Source: Motilimonas eburnea (GTDB lineage: Bacteria; Pseudomonadota; Gammaproteobacteria; Enterobacterales; CBDFNC01). From it: DNA of 64,000 bases. Shown one piece after another: positions 1 through 8,393 of the stretch; the first letter of the stretch is position 1, and every line of letters starts with the position of its first letter. The translations under genes and the position numbers were made by a program. Under the pieces are notes generated by a model. That model saw only the letters and a list, made by a program, of their open reading frames with translations. It was not told the origin of the DNA and did not search any database. The DNA is taken from positions 124,001 through 188,000 of the forward strand of contig NZ_JAIMJB010000003.1 in NCBI RefSeq assembly GCF_021295345.1, read 5' to 3'.

Positions 1-223
1 CGTAATGACGCATTTACTTGATCCTTACGGGTTTAATCAGCCTCTGTGTGCGGCTCAGTCGGGTACCGTCAGAAGCAAGGAACAAAAGGTGATGACTGAT
101 TTAAGGCCGCAGATTATACAGTTCAAGTTCATCTGACACAAGGGAAATAATCGGCCATCACGCTAGCCTTTTTTTTACGGCTAAAGGCTTCTAAAATAGA
201 AAAAAAACCACCATAGGTCATTT
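1..223. other. Leader region upstream of the DUF481 gene
   Basis: No supported gene is seen. One plus-strand frame is open from base 2 to a TGA at 134-136, giving about 45 codons, but the peptide matches nothing I recognise and it may be chance. A run of eight T at about 170-177 lies between short complementary arms (agcc and ggct) and could be a weak terminator for whatever lies to the left. Confidence 0.3.
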
Positions 224-955
224 ATGCGCGCTCTTTTATTCGCTTCTCTCTGTTGCACCTCAGCGCACGCTATCGTGCCCCCTGAGTACCAAGACCCCAT
301 TGAGCCATGGCAATCATCTATCGAATTTGGTTGGAACTATGATAAAAGCAATAAAACAACCAGCGCACTCAATAGCGTATTGGCGATTGAGTACGATGCC
401 GACCAAGCCCTAAGTGGTTTTATCAAATACAGCTTTGACTATGCCAGTAGCGACAAGGAGCCCTTCACCCGTAAAAGTCGTACCCAGTTCCAAGCCGACT
501 ACGCCTTCGCCAAAAAAGATTATGCCTTTATTCGTACCGATTTAAAGCGCCATAAATACGCCAGTTTTGCCAAGGAATTCACTTACTCTACCGGTTATGG
601 TCGAACCTTTATCGACCAAAAAAAGCAGCGGCTCAGTATCGAAGTTGGCCCAGGCTATCGTTACGCGAAACCTCAAGAAGACAGCTCAGATAACGAACGC
701 ATAGAAGAAGGGATCATTCGTAGCGTGATGAAGTTCCGCCATTCATTTCACGATAAGCTGACATTTTATCTCGACACCTCATTAGAAACAGGGCAAAAAA
801 ATACCATTTCATTAATCGATGCCAAGTTCGAAAACAAGATCCTAGATGATTTATCGCTGGTGTTAAACTTTAGCCACAGCTACACCCAAAATGTACCCAA
901 GGATACCGAGAACCACGAATTCTCCAACAAGGTTAATCTGCGTTATTTGTTTTAG
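224..955 (+). CDS. DUF481 family outer-membrane protein
   Basis: This 243-residue protein begins with a cleavable signal peptide (cut probably after residue 16, ending AHA) and consists mainly of alternating short beta strands rich in Tyr, Phe and Asn, ending in LRYLF with a terminal Phe as expected for a beta-barrel inserted by the Bam machinery. The strand pattern and length fit DUF481, the family of YdiY-type salt-induced outer-membrane proteins. Its function is not known beyond the envelope location. Its 3' end overlaps the convergent elaA gene by 23 bases. The ribosome site (ataggtc) is weak, so the start is chosen by the signal peptide. Confidence 0.85.
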   Translation: MRALLFASLCCTSAHAIVPPEYQDPIEPWQSSIEFGWNYDKSNKTTSALNSVLAIEYDADQALSGFIKYSFDYASSDKEPFTRKSRTQFQADYAFAKKDYAFIRTDLKRHKYASFAKEFTYSTGYGRTFIDQKKQRLSIEVGPGYRYAKPQEDSSDNERIEEGIIRSVMKFRHSFHDKLTFYLDTSLETGQKNTISLIDAKFENKILDDLSLVLNFSHSYTQNVPKDTENHEFSNKVNLRYLF

Positions 956-1418
956 ACCAAAGCATGCCTTGATGAGGAATACCGTCTTCCAGGTAGCCCG
1001 CCCCGTGAGGGGTAAAGCCATGTTGATGGTAATATTCCACTAAATGCGTTTGCGCACTGAGATATAAAGGCGGAGAAAAGTATTGCTCGGCAAGCTTCAC
1101 CGCACGTTGCATTAATTGATGGCCTAAACCTTGGCCTCGTTCACTTGCGGCGACTATCACCCGACCAATCGACGGCTGCGGATAAGCAGTATTTGGGGGC
1201 AGAATACGTAAATAGGCAACCAGACTGTCGCTGTGTTGCTCATTGCGCCAGAGGCATAAATGCAGGGTTTGCGGATGACAATCTAACCCATCCAAGTCTT
1301 GATAGGGGCAGTTTTGCTCAACCACAAAAATAGCCATGCGCAGCGCGGCGATTTGATACCACTGCTGCGCACTCAGCTGCTGAAAATGGCATGCTTGCCA
1401 ATTAAATTCAGCCACCAT
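933..1418 (-). CDS. elaA: ElaA-family GNAT N-acetyltransferase
   Basis: The 161-residue protein has the GNAT acetyl-CoA-binding motif A around residues 85-105 (IGRVIVAASERGQGLGHQLM, with R-x-x-G-Q-G-L-G) and the ElaA-typical N-terminal segment RMAIFVVEQNCPYQDLDGLD. It ends with the family pattern YHQHGF near the C-terminus. ElaA proteins transfer an acetyl group from acetyl-CoA to an acceptor that is not firmly known. The gene lies just after rlmB in the same direction with a 5-base gap, so it is probably the last gene of an rnr-rlmB-elaA unit. Confidence 0.88.
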   Translation of the reverse strand: MVAEFNWQACHFQQLSAQQWYQIAALRMAIFVVEQNCPYQDLDGLDCHPQTLHLCLWRNEQHSDSLVAYLRILPPNTAYPQPSIGRVIVAASERGQGLGHQLMQRAVKLAEQYFSPPLYLSAQTHLVEYYHQHGFTPHGAGYLEDGIPHQGMLWSKTNNAD

Positions 1419-1423
1419 CGGGG

Positions 1424-2179
1424 TTACTTAACTTGGTAATCGCCGCGCTGGCGCACCACTTCAAACAAGCAAATACCCGTTGCCACCGACACGTTTAGGC
1501 TAGACACCGCGCCCGCCATTGGCAAACTAATTAGCTCGTCACAATGCTCGCGCGTTAAACGGCGCAAACCGGCACCTTCTGCGCCCATCACTAAGCCAAC
1601 CGAGCCCGTCAATTTGGTTTCATAGATACTTTGGGTGGCTTCACCCGCGGCACCATAAAGCCACACGCCCGCTTCTTGTAGTTCACGTAAGGTACGCGCC
1701 AAGTTGGTCACTTGAATCAAAGGCACGCTTTCTGCTGCGCCACAAGCCACCTTGCGTACAATCGGCGTTAAACTTGCCGACTTATCCTTTGGCACCACCA
1801 CGGCATGCACGCCCGCCGCATCGGCACTACGTAAACAAGCGCCTAGGTTATGCGGGTCGGTGACGCCATCTAAAATCAAGAGGAACACCGCCCCGTCATT
1901 GGCTTTTAATATGTCATCCAAATCCGCTTCATTCAGTACCGGCGCAGGCTTCACTCTGGCAATAATGCCCTGATGCTGACCACCTTGGGATTTATCGTCC
2001 AAGGCTTTGCGCTGCATAAATTGCACCGACACACCCATTTTTTGTAGGCTGCTAATAAGAGGCAACATGCGATCGTCTTGGCGCCCTTTAAGGGCATAAA
2101 CCTCAATAATACGCTCAGGATTGCTTTCTAATGTGGCCGCAACGGCATGAATGCCGTAGATTAATTCTGATTTACTCAT
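1424..2179 (-). CDS. rlmB: 23S rRNA (guanosine-2'-O)-methyltransferase RlmB
   Basis: RlmB is a SPOUT-class enzyme that methylates the 2'-O of G2251 in the 23S rRNA P-loop, using S-adenosylmethionine. The 251-residue length is normal. An N-terminal L30e-like substrate domain (residues 1-75) is followed by the trefoil-knot methyltransferase domain with the family motifs [30 protein letters not shown] and [19 protein letters not shown]. The start codon overlaps the stop of rnr by four bases (ATGA), which implies translational coupling. Confidence 0.97.
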   Translation of the reverse strand: MSKSELIYGIHAVAATLESNPERIIEVYALKGRQDDRMLPLISSLQKMGVSVQFMQRKALDDKSQGGQHQGIIARVKPAPVLNEADLDDILKANDGAVFLLILDGVTDPHNLGACLRSADAAGVHAVVVPKDKSASLTPIVRKVACGAAESVPLIQVTNLARTLRELQEAGVWLYGAAGEATQSIYETKLTGSVGLVMGAEGAGLRRLTREHCDELISLPMAGAVSSLNVSVATGICLFEVVRQRGDYQVK

Positions 2180-4617
2180 TTCGCTTTCTTCACTTTTTTC
2201 TTATTTTTTGCCGGCCGTTTCGATTTCTTAACGGTTTTTTTCTTCTTAGGTTTGCCAAACTCTAGCTCACCAGCGCGGCCTTTGCCTTTACGCTTTTTGC
2301 CTCGCCCCTCGGGTTGCAAGTCTTGCTTGCTGCGCTTCGACTCGGTTTGCTTGCTGTCATTACCAATCAGCCTATCGACATCTGTCACGCGAGCGGGTTT
2401 GGCCTTACGACCCGAGCGACGACGCCCGCCCTCTTCTCCGGCTAATTCAAAGTCAATTTTCTTATCGTCTAAATTAACCGAGAGTACTTTAACCGTGAGG
2501 GTATCACCAATTCTAAACACACGCCCGGTGCGCTCGCCCTGCATCACTTGTCGTCCGGCATCATACTGATAATAATCACCGGGTAAAGAGGTGACGTGCA
2601 CTAAGCCATCAATATGCAAATCATTGAGGCGCACGAAAAAGCCAAAGTTGGTCACCGCGGCAATCGTACCAACCATTTCATCGCCGACATGATCTTGCAT
2701 GTATTCACATTTCAGCGCATCGGCGACATCTCGGGTCGCATCATCGGCCCGACGCTCGGTCATCGAACATTGCTCGCCTAGTATAGGCATGTCATCGGCG
2801 AGGTAATGATAACCACCTGTATCGGTCCAACGGTGCCCCGGATTCTTCACTTCTTTCACCAACTGATACTTAATGGCGCGATGCAGAATCAAATCGGGAT
2901 ACCGGCGGATCGGCGAGGTAAAGTGCGCGTATTCTTTAAGGGCTAAGCCAAAGTGACCGACGTTTTCATCTTGATACACGGCTTGCTTCATTGAACGTAG
3001 CAACATGGTTTGAATCAACTCGGCATCGGGGCGGTCATGAATTTGATCGGCTAAATCCGCATAATCGCGCGGCGCAGGCTCCATGCCACCGCGTAGCTCT
3101 AGGCCAAGCTCAGCAAGGAAGCTTCTAAAACCATTGAGCTTTTCTTCGCCGGGACGTTCGTGCACCCGAAACAGGGCATGTGCTTCCATTTTTTCGATAT
3201 ATCGCGCGGCCGCCACATTGGCTTGGATCATACATTCTTCGATGATCTTATGGGCATCGTTGCGCACCAACGGCACTATCTGCTCAATCTTACGCTGTGA
3301 ATTGAAAATAAAGCGGGTTTCTTGGGTTTCAAACTCCATGCCGCCGCGAATATGACGGGCTTTTTTCAGGGCATGGTACATGGTGTGCAACTCATGCAAG
3401 TGTTTAACATGGCTCGCATATTGCTCACGCAGGGCTTCATCGCCATCCAAAATACTCGCGACCTTGGTATAGGTAAAACGCGCATGAGAGTTCATCACGG
3501 CTTCATAAAACTTATAACCAGACAAACGCCCCGCCGCTGAAACGGTCATTTCACAGACCATACACAAGCGGTCGACTTGAGGGTTGAGCGAACACAAACC
3601 ATTAGACAGTTTTTCCGGCAACATGGGCACCACTTGATCGGGGAAATACACCGAGTTGCCGCGATTTAATGCTTCCTTGTCTAAGATGCTGCCATGGCGC
3701 ACGTAATAGCTCACATCGGCAATGGCCACCCATAGGCGCCAACCTCCCGATGGTTTCTTCTCACAATACACGGCATCATCAAAGTCGCGGGCATCCTCAC
3801 CATCTATGGTGATCAAAGGTAATTTGCGTAAATCTACACGACCTTCTTTCGCATGCTCTGGCACCGTATCACCAAAGGCTTGCAGCTCTTTATCGATGCC
3901 ATTGGGCCAAGAGTGAGGAATGTCATGGGTACGCAATGCGATTTCTACTTCCATCCCCGGCGCCATATTCTGACCCAAAATTTCAATCACTTTACCTATG
4001 GCATTAACACGAATGCGCGGGCGCGTGGTGATTTCGGTGACCACCACCTGGCCATGACGCGCACCATTTCTGGCATCGGTGGGCACAATGATATCTTGGG
4101 CAATGCGGCTATCATCGGGCACCACAAAGCCCACTCCATCCTCAAGAAAAAACCGCCCTACGACCTGAATCGGCTTATCGTCGAGCACTCGGATCAAACG
4201 CGCTTCGGTGCGTCCTTTGGCATCCACTTTAACTGGCTGAACCAACACATAATCGCCATGAAATAAGGACATCATTTGCTTCGGCGGTAAAAATAAATCC
4301 ACCCCGCCCTCGTCAGGCTTAACAAAGCCAAAGCCATCTTTATGACCTATCACCTTGCCTTTCACTAGCTCCAGCTTGTCCGGCAGGGCGTAGCTGGCAT
4401 TGCGGCAATACACCAACTGACCATCTCGCTCCATCGCCTTCAAACGACGTCGCAGTGCGATGTAATCGTCATCGGTTTTAAGTTCAAGCATTTCAAAAAG
4501 GGTATCGCGGGTCGCAGGTTTGCCTAACTTTTCCAATAAGTTAAGAATAAATTCACGGCTAGGGATGGGCTTATCGTACTTTTGCGCCTCACGCGCTTGG
4601 TGTGGGTCATTTGACAT
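2176..4617 (-). CDS. rnr: Ribonuclease R
   Basis: RNase R is a processive 3'-5' exoribonuclease that degrades structured RNA and takes part in rRNA quality control. The 813 residues hold an N-terminal helix-turn-helix segment, two cold-shock domains, the RNB catalytic domain with the acidic cluster [16 protein letters not shown] near residues 270-285, an S1 domain ([19 protein letters not shown]) and a long Lys/Arg-rich tail of about 80 residues as in E. coli RNase R. The gene is followed by rlmB with a four-base overlap. A plausible ribosome site (ggagaaat) sits just before the ATG. Confidence 0.97.
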   Translation of the reverse strand: MSNDPHQAREAQKYDKPIPSREFILNLLEKLGKPATRDTLFEMLELKTDDDYIALRRRLKAMERDGQLVYCRNASYALPDKLELVKGKVIGHKDGFGFVKPDEGGVDLFLPPKQMMSLFHGDYVLVQPVKVDAKGRTEARLIRVLDDKPIQVVGRFFLEDGVGFVVPDDSRIAQDIIVPTDARNGARHGQVVVTEITTRPRIRVNAIGKVIEILGQNMAPGMEVEIALRTHDIPHSWPNGIDKELQAFGDTVPEHAKEGRVDLRKLPLITIDGEDARDFDDAVYCEKKPSGGWRLWVAIADVSYYVRHGSILDKEALNRGNSVYFPDQVVPMLPEKLSNGLCSLNPQVDRLCMVCEMTVSAAGRLSGYKFYEAVMNSHARFTYTKVASILDGDEALREQYASHVKHLHELHTMYHALKKARHIRGGMEFETQETRFIFNSQRKIEQIVPLVRNDAHKIIEECMIQANVAAARYIEKMEAHALFRVHERPGEEKLNGFRSFLAELGLELRGGMEPAPRDYADLADQIHDRPDAELIQTMLLRSMKQAVYQDENVGHFGLALKEYAHFTSPIRRYPDLILHRAIKYQLVKEVKNPGHRWTDTGGYHYLADDMPILGEQCSMTERRADDATRDVADALKCEYMQDHVGDEMVGTIAAVTNFGFFVRLNDLHIDGLVHVTSLPGDYYQYDAGRQVMQGERTGRVFRIGDTLTVKVLSVNLDDKKIDFELAGEEGGRRRSGRKAKPARVTDVDRLIGNDSKQTESKRSKQDLQPEGRGKKRKGKGRAGELEFGKPKKKKTVKKSKRPAKNKKKVKKAK

Positions 4618-4798
4618 CGGTATTTCTCCTCAACGGAATACTGCCAGTATATCCAAATCCCTTGTTTATTGTAGGAAATTTCTCGTTGTTCAGGATTGGA
4701 TAAATGGCAAGAAAATAAAAAAAAATATTATCAGGATAAATGCCCTAGCAACGACTAACCTTTAAAGAGTAGAGCATAGGTATATTCATTCCTTATTG

Positions 4799-4825
4799 AG
4801 GGAGCAGGACGCTCCCTATTTTTTT
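4799..4825 (+). terminator. Rho-independent terminator on the plus strand, with no obvious gene before it
   Basis: A 6-7 bp stem (gggagc at 4800-4805 paired with gctccc at 4811-4816, plus A4799:T4817) with a five-base loop is followed by a run of seven T at 4819-4825. Both neighbouring genes are on the minus strand, so this terminator serves no annotated gene. A second inverted repeat, ggccgtaa with ttacggcc, follows at about 4826-4849. Confidence 0.6.
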
Positions 4826-4853
4826 GGCCGTAACACTCCGTTTACGGCCGGCT

Positions 4854-4901
4854 CCTTTCACAAGTTCAACCTTTCATGAGTTAAACCTTTCACGATTTAA
4901 A
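4854..4901. repeat. Three imperfect 16-bp tandem repeats after motX
   Basis: Copies at 4854-4869, 4870-4885 and 4886-4901 read cctttcacaagttcaa, cctttcatgagttaaa and cctttcacgatttaaa. They end directly against the motX stop codon at 4902-4904. Confidence 0.8.
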
Positions 4902-5516
4902 CTATGGAGCAATACGTTTGGCGCGGGCAACCACGTTGGCAGGCATTTTTTGACTCAACTGACTTAACAACCGCGCAGCTTGGCGATGGGTTTTCTGGTC
5001 GGCAATGATGGCATGATGTAGCAAACGATAAGCCTCTTCATAATCTTTTGGGCTTCCCTCTCCTTGTACCAATAATTGTGCCCACTGCAACTGTGCAGGC
5101 AAAAAGCCCAAACCGGCTGATTCTCTTAACAAGGGGAGCGCACGCGCTATATCCCGCTGTACTAAAATGCCTTTAGTATAATATCGCCCTAGCTGTTCCA
5201 ACGCCGCTGGCAAGCCTTGATTTGCCGCTTCCCACATGTAGTAAACGCCGAGCTCAGGGTCTTTTTCAACACACACGCCCCAAGCCAGCATATCTCCCCA
5301 TAGAAATTGATAGGCAGGCTCTCGCACTTTCTCGGCATGAGCTTCAATGTCTTGCACCAACTGACACTCATCTTTTTTCACTTGTGCCAGGTGTTGGTTT
5401 TTATTGATCAGGACTATCAGCTCATCTTGGGTATATAGCTGAACCACTTCATAGTTTTCCGCAGCATGAACCGCGGTGATAGTACAGCAAAATAAACCTA
5501 ATAAATACTTATACAT
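4902..5516 (-). CDS. motX: Sodium-type flagellar motor protein MotX
   Basis: MotX is a periplasmic component of the T ring of the Na+-driven polar flagellar motor in Vibrio and Shewanella, where with MotY it helps to hold the PomA/PomB stator. The 204-residue protein has a signal peptide (cut after about residue 18, VHAAE) and Sel1-type repeats. The MotX signature segments are clear: AYQFLWGDMLAWGVCVEKDP, GLPAALEQLGRYYTKGILVQ and GSPKDYEEAYRLL. The position beside rnr agrees with Shewanella gene order as I remember it. It is transcribed toward rnr with a 284-base gap. Confidence 0.9.
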   Translation of the reverse strand: MYKYLLGLFCCTITAVHAAENYEVVQLYTQDELIVLINKNQHLAQVKKDECQLVQDIEAHAEKVREPAYQFLWGDMLAWGVCVEKDPELGVYYMWEAANQGLPAALEQLGRYYTKGILVQRDIARALPLLRESAGLGFLPAQLQWAQLLVQGEGSPKDYEEAYRLLHHAIIADQKTHRQAARLLSQLSQKMPANVVARAKRIAP

Positions 5517-5632
5517 AAATAATCCTTATCGTCTTAACCAAGTATATCGGCATGATTTTGACTATCTTGACCTCAAAACAACCAAAGTACGTCTCTTAGC
5601 AAAACTAAGCAAACAACGATCCAAAAATAATT

Positions 5633-5651
5633 ATTGATAATCATTATCAAT
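5633..5651. promoter_or_regulatory. Fur-like operator upstream of rpmE2-rpmJ2
   Basis: The 19-bp sequence attgataatcattatcaat contains a perfect 7-1-7 palindrome (tgataat c attatca) that matches the Fur box core gataat-n-attatc. It lies 45 bases before the L31B start and just upstream of a separate Zur-like site. It could also serve the divergent motX gene, whose start is at 5516. Confidence 0.65.
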
Positions 5652-5659
5652 TGCATTAG

Positions 5660-5674
5660 TGTTACAATATAACA
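5660..5674. promoter_or_regulatory. Zur-like operator upstream of rpmE2-rpmJ2
   Basis: The sequence tgttacaatataaca is a near-palindrome that matches the gammaproteobacterial Zur core tgttataatataaca at all but one position. It lies 22 bases before the rpmE2 start, over the likely promoter. Zur repression when zinc is plentiful is the usual control of these paralog genes. Confidence 0.7.
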
Positions 5675-5695
5675 TCACAACCTTAAGCGAGACCC

Positions 5696-5959
5696 ATGCA
5701 AGCAAATATCCACCCAGAATATGACTACGTTATCTTTCACGATACTTCAGCCAATCACTCCTTTTTGATCCGGTCCACCTATAAAAGCGATCAGACCATG
5801 GAGTGGCACGACGGCAAGCACTACCCCGTTTGTTACTTAGATACGTCCAGTGAGTCGCATCCTTTCTATACCGGCAAGCAAAGCTTAGTGAAGTCTGAGG
5901 GTCGTATTGCCAAATTTAACAATCGCTTTGGTTTCACCAAAACCAATAAGGAAAAATAA
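5696..5959 (+). CDS. rpmE2: 50S ribosomal protein L31 type B (zinc-independent)
   Basis: The 87-residue protein is the type B form of L31, recognised by the start [20 protein letters not shown], the segment HPFYTGKQ and the end [12 protein letters not shown]. It lacks the CxxC zinc ligands of the type A protein. When zinc is scarce it replaces the zinc-bound L31 on the 50S subunit and so frees zinc. It overlaps the next gene, rpmJ2, by one base (TAATG) and has Zur-like and Fur-like boxes upstream. Confidence 0.96.
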   Translation: MQANIHPEYDYVIFHDTSANHSFLIRSTYKSDQTMEWHDGKHYPVCYLDTSSESHPFYTGKQSLVKSEGRIAKFNNRFGFTKTNKEK

Positions 5960-6105
5960 TGCAGGTACTGAGTTCTCTGAAATCCGCCAAGCAACGTCAT
6001 CGCGATTGTCAAATCGTGAAAAGACGCGGACGTTTGTATGTCATTTGTAAGAGTAACCCAAGATTTAAAGCGGTACAGGGTGGCACCAAAAAACGTAAGG
6101 GATAA
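5959..6105 (+). CDS. rpmJ2: 50S ribosomal protein L36 type B (zinc-independent)
   Basis: This 48-residue reading frame encodes a protein starting [20 protein letters not shown] and containing [20 protein letters not shown], which is the YkgO form of L36. The full set of zinc ligands of the standard L36 is missing, leaving only two Cys. The start overlaps the rpmE2 stop by one base, so the pair is translationally coupled and shares the upstream Zur/Fur control. The strongly basic composition fits a ribosomal protein. Confidence 0.95.
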   Translation: MQVLSSLKSAKQRHRDCQIVKRRGRLYVICKSNPRFKAVQGGTKKRKG

Positions 6106-6117
6106 ATATCAAGAAAG

Positions 6118-6146
6118 AGGTTTACCGCATCATTAGCGGTAAACCT
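6118..6146. terminator. Hairpin between convergent rpmJ2 and efpL
   Basis: An 11-bp perfect stem (aggtttaccgc at 6118-6128 with gcggtaaacct at 6136-6146) with a seven-base loop lies between two convergent genes. There is no strong T run on the plus strand. On the minus strand the hairpin is followed by ctttcttgat. It probably acts as a terminator for both genes. Confidence 0.6.
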
Positions 6147-6170
6147 AAGAGGCTGAGTTCAAGCTCATAC

Positions 6171-6203
6171 CATTATGCACGCATTATGCACGCATTATGC
6201 ACG
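6171..6203. repeat. Three perfect 11-bp tandem repeats at the efpL 3' end
   Basis: The unit cattatgcacg is repeated exactly at 6171-6181, 6182-6192 and 6193-6203. The third copy contains the last codons and the stop of efpL, and the other two copies lie just beyond it. Confidence 0.9.
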
Positions 6204-6761
6204 ACTGGTAAACTTACGCTCTTCAACGTTGATTTTAATCTTGTCGCCTTGTGCTATGTGCTCAGGCACTTGCACCACTAACCCCGTAGACAAGGTTGCA
6301 GGCTTAGTTCGCGCCGTTGCCGAACCGCCTTTCAGAGACGGCTCCGTCTCCACAATCACCAGCTCTACGCTACTCGGTAGATCAATGGCGACTGGCGCAT
6401 CATTGACGATGATCGCTTGTACACCTTGAGTGTCTTCATTGATAAAAAGAAGTTCATCAGCAATCGCTTCTTTGTTAAAGCTGTATGACGTGTAGTCTTC
6501 GCTATCCATAAACACATACTCGTCACCATCTGAATAAGAGAAAGTAACAGGGCGACGAGTTAAGTCTGCCAACGTCAGCATTTCAGAATCCTTGAAAGAC
6601 TGATCCACTTTATGGTTTGTACCTACGCTGTACATGCGCATACGGTAAATACTGCCACCAGCACGGCCTTGCGGTACCGAGCGCTCAATGTCACGCACTA
6701 TGTAAGCCTCGCCATTGAATTCAATGGCCATGTTTTTTTTGATTTCACTTGCCTTTGGCAT
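6195..6761 (-). CDS. efpL: Elongation factor P-like protein EfpL (YeiP)
   Basis: The 188-residue protein has the three-domain fold of elongation factor P and belongs to the EfpL/YeiP branch, which relieves ribosome stalling at difficult sequences such as polyproline. The tip loop of domain I reads [13 protein letters not shown] and places Arg at position 33, where canonical EF-P carries the modified Lys. This Arg is the mark of EfpL, which needs no such Lys modification. The C-terminal part ([27 protein letters not shown]) is typical. It stands alone and converges with rpmJ2. Confidence 0.93.
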   Translation of the reverse strand: MPKASEIKKNMAIEFNGEAYIVRDIERSVPQGRAGGSIYRMRMYSVGTNHKVDQSFKDSEMLTLADLTRRPVTFSYSDGDEYVFMDSEDYTSYSFNKEAIADELLFINEDTQGVQAIIVNDAPVAIDLPSSVELVIVETEPSLKGGSATARTKPATLSTGLVVQVPEHIAQGDKIKINVEERKFTSRA

Positions 6762-6869
6762 GTTATCTACTCCTCAATAATATTTGCCGGCTATCTTAAT
6801 TCAGGATTTGTCCTCTAGGGTACTTTTTTGTGCGTCAAAGCAAGCATTTTTCAGCGCTCAGTTCACAAC

Positions 6870-8198
6870 TTAGCAAGGCCAATCGGCAGCATCGATAGAA
6901 TCCAGCGGCAACTGCCCAGCGTCACCTTGCCAACGAGCAACAAAATCCCCCAAGGGATCATAGTGCTCCGTTTGTTTGGCGACATTAAAATGACGCCCCC
7001 CGCGCGGATCCACTCCCACTCCAGCAATATACTGCCAGTTACCCCAGTTGGCCGCGACGTCATGATCCGCCAATTGTTGTTGAAAATACGCCGCGCCATA
7101 GCGCCAATCAACACCCAGCTCGTTGACTAAACAACTGGCAACTATTTGTCGCCCTCGATTTGACATATAGCCCGTTTGATTAAGTTGCTTCATACAAGCA
7201 TTCACCAATGGAAAAGGCGTTTGCCCCTGACACCATTGGATGAAGCGACCAGAGTAATAACTGGTTAACGGCGGTTTTGTCGCCAGCCCCTGAAAGCGGT
7301 ATAAATCCGCTTTGATATGCAAGGCCAGCCACTGGAAATACTCACGCCACCAAAGCTCAAAACCTAACCAATAGGTAGAATCATTAGCGCCAAATTCACT
7401 CTCATACCCCTTTATCTGCTGCCAAACCTGTCTAGGAGACACATTTCCAAGGGCCAAAAAATGGCTCAATTTGCTCGAATTTTGCCAGCCATCCAGCTCG
7501 TTGCGCGTTTGCTTATAACGGGCTGGCGCACCCGAACGAAAGTAGCGCTGCATGTGTGCGATAGCACTTAACTCTCCCCCCTCTAGAAGCCTTTGCTCAC
7601 AAGCCCCCTCGCCATAGTTTGCTAACCCCATCCAGCCTTGCTTAGCCTGTTCGCGATTAACCAAGCTAGTAGGTAATGCGGTTAACTCGAAATGATAAGG
7701 CGGTCGAGGTAACAAGGGGGTCTTTTCAATCACTTTGCGAAATCGCGAAAATGACCCTAATGTCTCGGAGGTCATGTTGAGCTGCGACAATGAAAACAGC
7801 GTACTATCCCAACAAGAAATATACTCAAGTCCAGGCAAGGTTTGCTGTATTTGGCGCCATAATTGCTGCTCAAACAAGCCAACTTGTTCACCATGCCCAA
7901 CCACATCCACCTGCCACTGCTGCGCTAATTGAGGGATAACTTGCTCGGGCTTGCCATGCACAACAAGCAATTCATGACCATGGGGGTGTAATTGATCTCT
8001 GAGTTGCTGCAAAGACTCACAAATTAACCGCCAGCGCTGTTCCCCCACCCATTTGTGGTGGTAATTAGTGGATGCAAACCAACGCGGATCAACCACATAC
8101 ACTAAGCCTAAGGCGTCAACTTGCTGCGCAAATTGAGCTAACGTTCGATTATCCTGTAGCCTTAAATCTTGACCAAACCAAAATAGCCCGCTTTTCAT
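6870..8198 (-). CDS. DASH-family cryptochrome/photolyase
   Basis: The 442-residue protein starts SGLFWFGQDLRLQDN, the photolyase alpha/beta domain, and continues with the FAD-binding helical domain. The DASH-type features are RYKQTRNELDG, LGNVSPRQVWQQI, WWREYFQWLALH, MKQLNQTGYMSNRGRQIVAS and the end WGNWQYIAGVGVDPRGGRHF. DASH cryptochromes bind FAD and often an antenna pterin and repair cyclobutane dimers, mainly in single-stranded or looped DNA. It is a single gene here with no clear partner. Confidence 0.93.
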   Translation of the reverse strand: MKSGLFWFGQDLRLQDNRTLAQFAQQVDALGLVYVVDPRWFASTNYHHKWVGEQRWRLICESLQQLRDQLHPHGHELLVVHGKPEQVIPQLAQQWQVDVVGHGEQVGLFEQQLWRQIQQTLPGLEYISCWDSTLFSLSQLNMTSETLGSFSRFRKVIEKTPLLPRPPYHFELTALPTSLVNREQAKQGWMGLANYGEGACEQRLLEGGELSAIAHMQRYFRSGAPARYKQTRNELDGWQNSSKLSHFLALGNVSPRQVWQQIKGYESEFGANDSTYWLGFELWWREYFQWLALHIKADLYRFQGLATKPPLTSYYSGRFIQWCQGQTPFPLVNACMKQLNQTGYMSNRGRQIVASCLVNELGVDWRYGAAYFQQQLADHDVAANWGNWQYIAGVGVDPRGGRHFNVAKQTEHYDPLGDFVARWQGDAGQLPLDSIDAADWPC

Positions 8199-8301
8199 TA
8201 ACCCCTCTCAAATTATTCGCGACAGAGTCAATAAATCGATACGTTTCATAGTCAGAAAAGTTCAACCTATGGGCGGGAAGTTTAAAGCAGGCAAGAAGTA
8301 T

Positions 8302-8325
8302 AAAAAAGCAGGCCGCGGGGCCTGC
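8302..8325 (-). terminator. Rho-independent terminator of ptsG
   Basis: A seven-bp GC-rich stem (gcaggcc at 8308-8314 with ggcctgc at 8319-8325, loop gcgg) is followed on the minus strand by six T (the A run at 8302-8307). It lies about 70 bases downstream of the ptsG stop. Confidence 0.85.
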
Positions 8326-8393
8326 AAATGGAAAGGTAACGCTGTTATTGGCTCAAGGTTAAGCCACAAGGGTGCCAGACATCCGCCTCAGGA

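Noticed and set aside
1..136. Open plus-strand frame from base 2 to a TGA at 134-136
   Set aside because: It is short, starts at the window edge and shows no recognisable protein pattern. It could be the end of a gene to the left, but nothing supports it.
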